Shown: positions 63,270 to 64,000 of the stretch, piece after piece
Layout: each line of letters opens with the position of its first letter
How positions within the stretch are numbered: position 1 is the first letter of the stretch
Assembly: GCF_001704115.1 (NCBI RefSeq)
Contig: NZ_CP016895.1
Span: 1,860,001 to 1,924,000, forward strand
Direction of reading: 5' to 3'
Source: Acinetobacter larvae
Lineage (GTDB): Bacteria > Pseudomonadota > Gammaproteobacteria > Pseudomonadales > Moraxellaceae
DNA: 64,000 nucleotides
Program-made: the position numbers and the translations under genes
Notes under the pieces: model-generated
What the model saw: the letters and a program-made list of their open reading frames with translations, nothing else
Told to the model about the DNA's origin: nothing
Databases searched by the model: none

Positions 63270-63653
63270 ATGACCAATGATAGTCACAACGGTTTGAGTC
63301 ACAATGGCAAACATTATGCTTGTCCCATGAGTATGGCAATGGATCTCATTGGGGGAAAATGGAAAGGGATTATTTTATATCATCTCAATCAACAGGCTTT
63401 ACGCTTTAGTCAACTTCGTCAACAAATTCCAAGTATTACAGAGACAGCGCTGAGTAGCCAATTAAAACAACTCGAACAAGATGGACTGATTAGTCGTACG
63501 GTTTATGGCGATAAACCACCGATCAAAGTAGTCTATGCACTAACAGATTTTGGAGACAGTTTTAAACCAGTATTGCAAGCGATCGTAGCGTGGTCAGAAC
63601 AACTCACAGCCTTACATCAAGCGCAGGCATCGACTAAAACCAGCTCAAGCTAA
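63270..63653 (+). CDS. HxlR-family transcriptional regulator
   Basis: This 127-residue winged-helix regulator has the HxlR pattern YACPMSMAMDLIGGKWKGIILYHL, in which the conserved Cys can act as a redox or electrophile sensor, then RFSQLRQQIPSITETALSSQ and a wing with YGDKPPIKVVYALTDFG. HxlR proteins usually control a neighbouring oxidoreductase or stress gene. None is visible within the window, and the next gene starts near the right edge. Confidence 0.9.
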   Translation: MTNDSHNGLSHNGKHYACPMSMAMDLIGGKWKGIILYHLNQQALRFSQLRQQIPSITETALSSQLKQLEQDGLISRTVYGDKPPIKVVYALTDFGDSFKPVLQAIVAWSEQLTALHQAQASTKTSSS

Positions 63654-63664
63654 ACTTCCCTATC

Positions 63665-63700
63665 CATCCATCACAGTAGCACCATCCATCACAGTAGCAC
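63665..63700. repeat. 18-bp perfect tandem duplication
   Basis: CATCCATCACAGTAGCAC occurs twice without a gap, 12 bp after the hxlR-type gene. The interval 63654-63966 holds no other gene. Confidence 0.95.
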
Positions 63701-63884
63701 CATGCAACACCCGCCCGCAAAGACTCACATCTGATCAATCCATTGTTAAATAAACGTGCTTTTTTTAATCAAAACGCAATGTGATCTATATAAATCAATT
63801 ACTTACAATAGAAAATAACCCACAAAATTTGTGGATAATTCTTGGGATAAATATTTTAAATCGAAGCTTGAGCTTAAAATCTTA

Positions 63885-63920
63885 GCACCGATGCACAATT
63901 TTGATTGCGTACATCGGTGC
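63885..63920. terminator. Hairpin downstream of the HxlR gene
   Basis: GCACCGATG and CATCGGTGC form a perfect 9-bp stem around an 18-nt loop. No U-tract follows, so it may be an operator or a leader structure for the gene starting at 63967. Confidence 0.45.
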
Positions 63921-63966
63921 CAGAGTGCTGCCAAGAATCATATTGCCAAGACAATGCTACAGTTCT

Positions 63967-64000
63967 ATGAAAAACAATACCTTATTTAAACTATCCGCTA
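63967..64000 (+). CDS. Start of a gene cut by the window edge
   Basis: An ATG at 63967 opens a frame reading MKNNTLFKLSA to the last base. The Lys then hydrophobic beginning resembles a signal peptide of an exported protein. Eleven codons are too few to identify it, and no strong ribosome site precedes it. Confidence 0.35.
   Translation, partial: MKNNTLFKLSA

Overview
The window looks like chromosomal DNA of an Acinetobacter-type gammaproteobacterium (Moraxellaceae). By eye it is A/T-rich. It carries core genes typical of that group: rpsF-rpsR-rplI, pepN, lpxB, ispF, tkt, gcvH, cysK, a class I DAHP synthase, and the divergent DUF6231/DUF2797 pair. Gln-rich proteins and many divergent LysR-regulator/target pairs fit the same assignment. 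No rRNA or complete tRNA gene was seen.

Layout. 1-5,000: start of an M23 endopeptidase gene behind a Zur-like palindrome, a MerR regulator, an Old Yellow Enzyme, and divergent dsdC/dsdA (D-serine catabolism). 5,100-8,500: a large stand-alone SF1 helicase with degenerate DNA beside it. 9,000-19,900: SDR/LysR pair, DUF1826, a BASS-type carrier, an ABC-F ATPase, transketolase, and a LysR/MFS pair with a tiny coupled membrane protein. 20,000-32,500: two paralogous lipoproteins, an SMP-30 lactonase, an ABC exporter with a MaoC protein, gcvH, cysK, MgtC, an outer-membrane protein, a probable small RNA, an esterase, a ClsC-type cardiolipin synthase and PaiB. 32,500-36,900: a complete fecI-fecR-fecA-like iron surface-signalling unit under a near-perfect Fur box. 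37,000-43,200: a leftward run of an acyl-CoA dehydrogenase, phosphotransferase, histidine phosphatase, SDR, SGNH hydrolase and uracil-DNA-glycosylase-like protein, interrupted by 14 copies of a 7-bp repeat.

44,900-46,950 is a very A/T-rich accessory patch. It holds a small four-helix membrane protein, a 5'-truncated gene coupled to it, an IS5-family transposase, and a fragment that reads like the end of a VgrG spike protein. I read it as the debris of a vgrG-effector-immunity module broken by an insertion sequence. 47,000-64,000 is mostly housekeeping: an NrtR-like Nudix regulator, ribosomal proteins, PepN, ThiM, a YqiJ-like membrane protein, LpxB, a TauE-like exporter, DAHP synthase, IspF and an HxlR regulator.

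A window-wide peculiarity is the number of short tandem repeats with unit lengths of 7 to 19 bp. Nearly all lie in intergenic DNA, most strikingly TTCTAGG x14 and TCGAATA x6. One lies inside the signal-sequence region of the TonB receptor.
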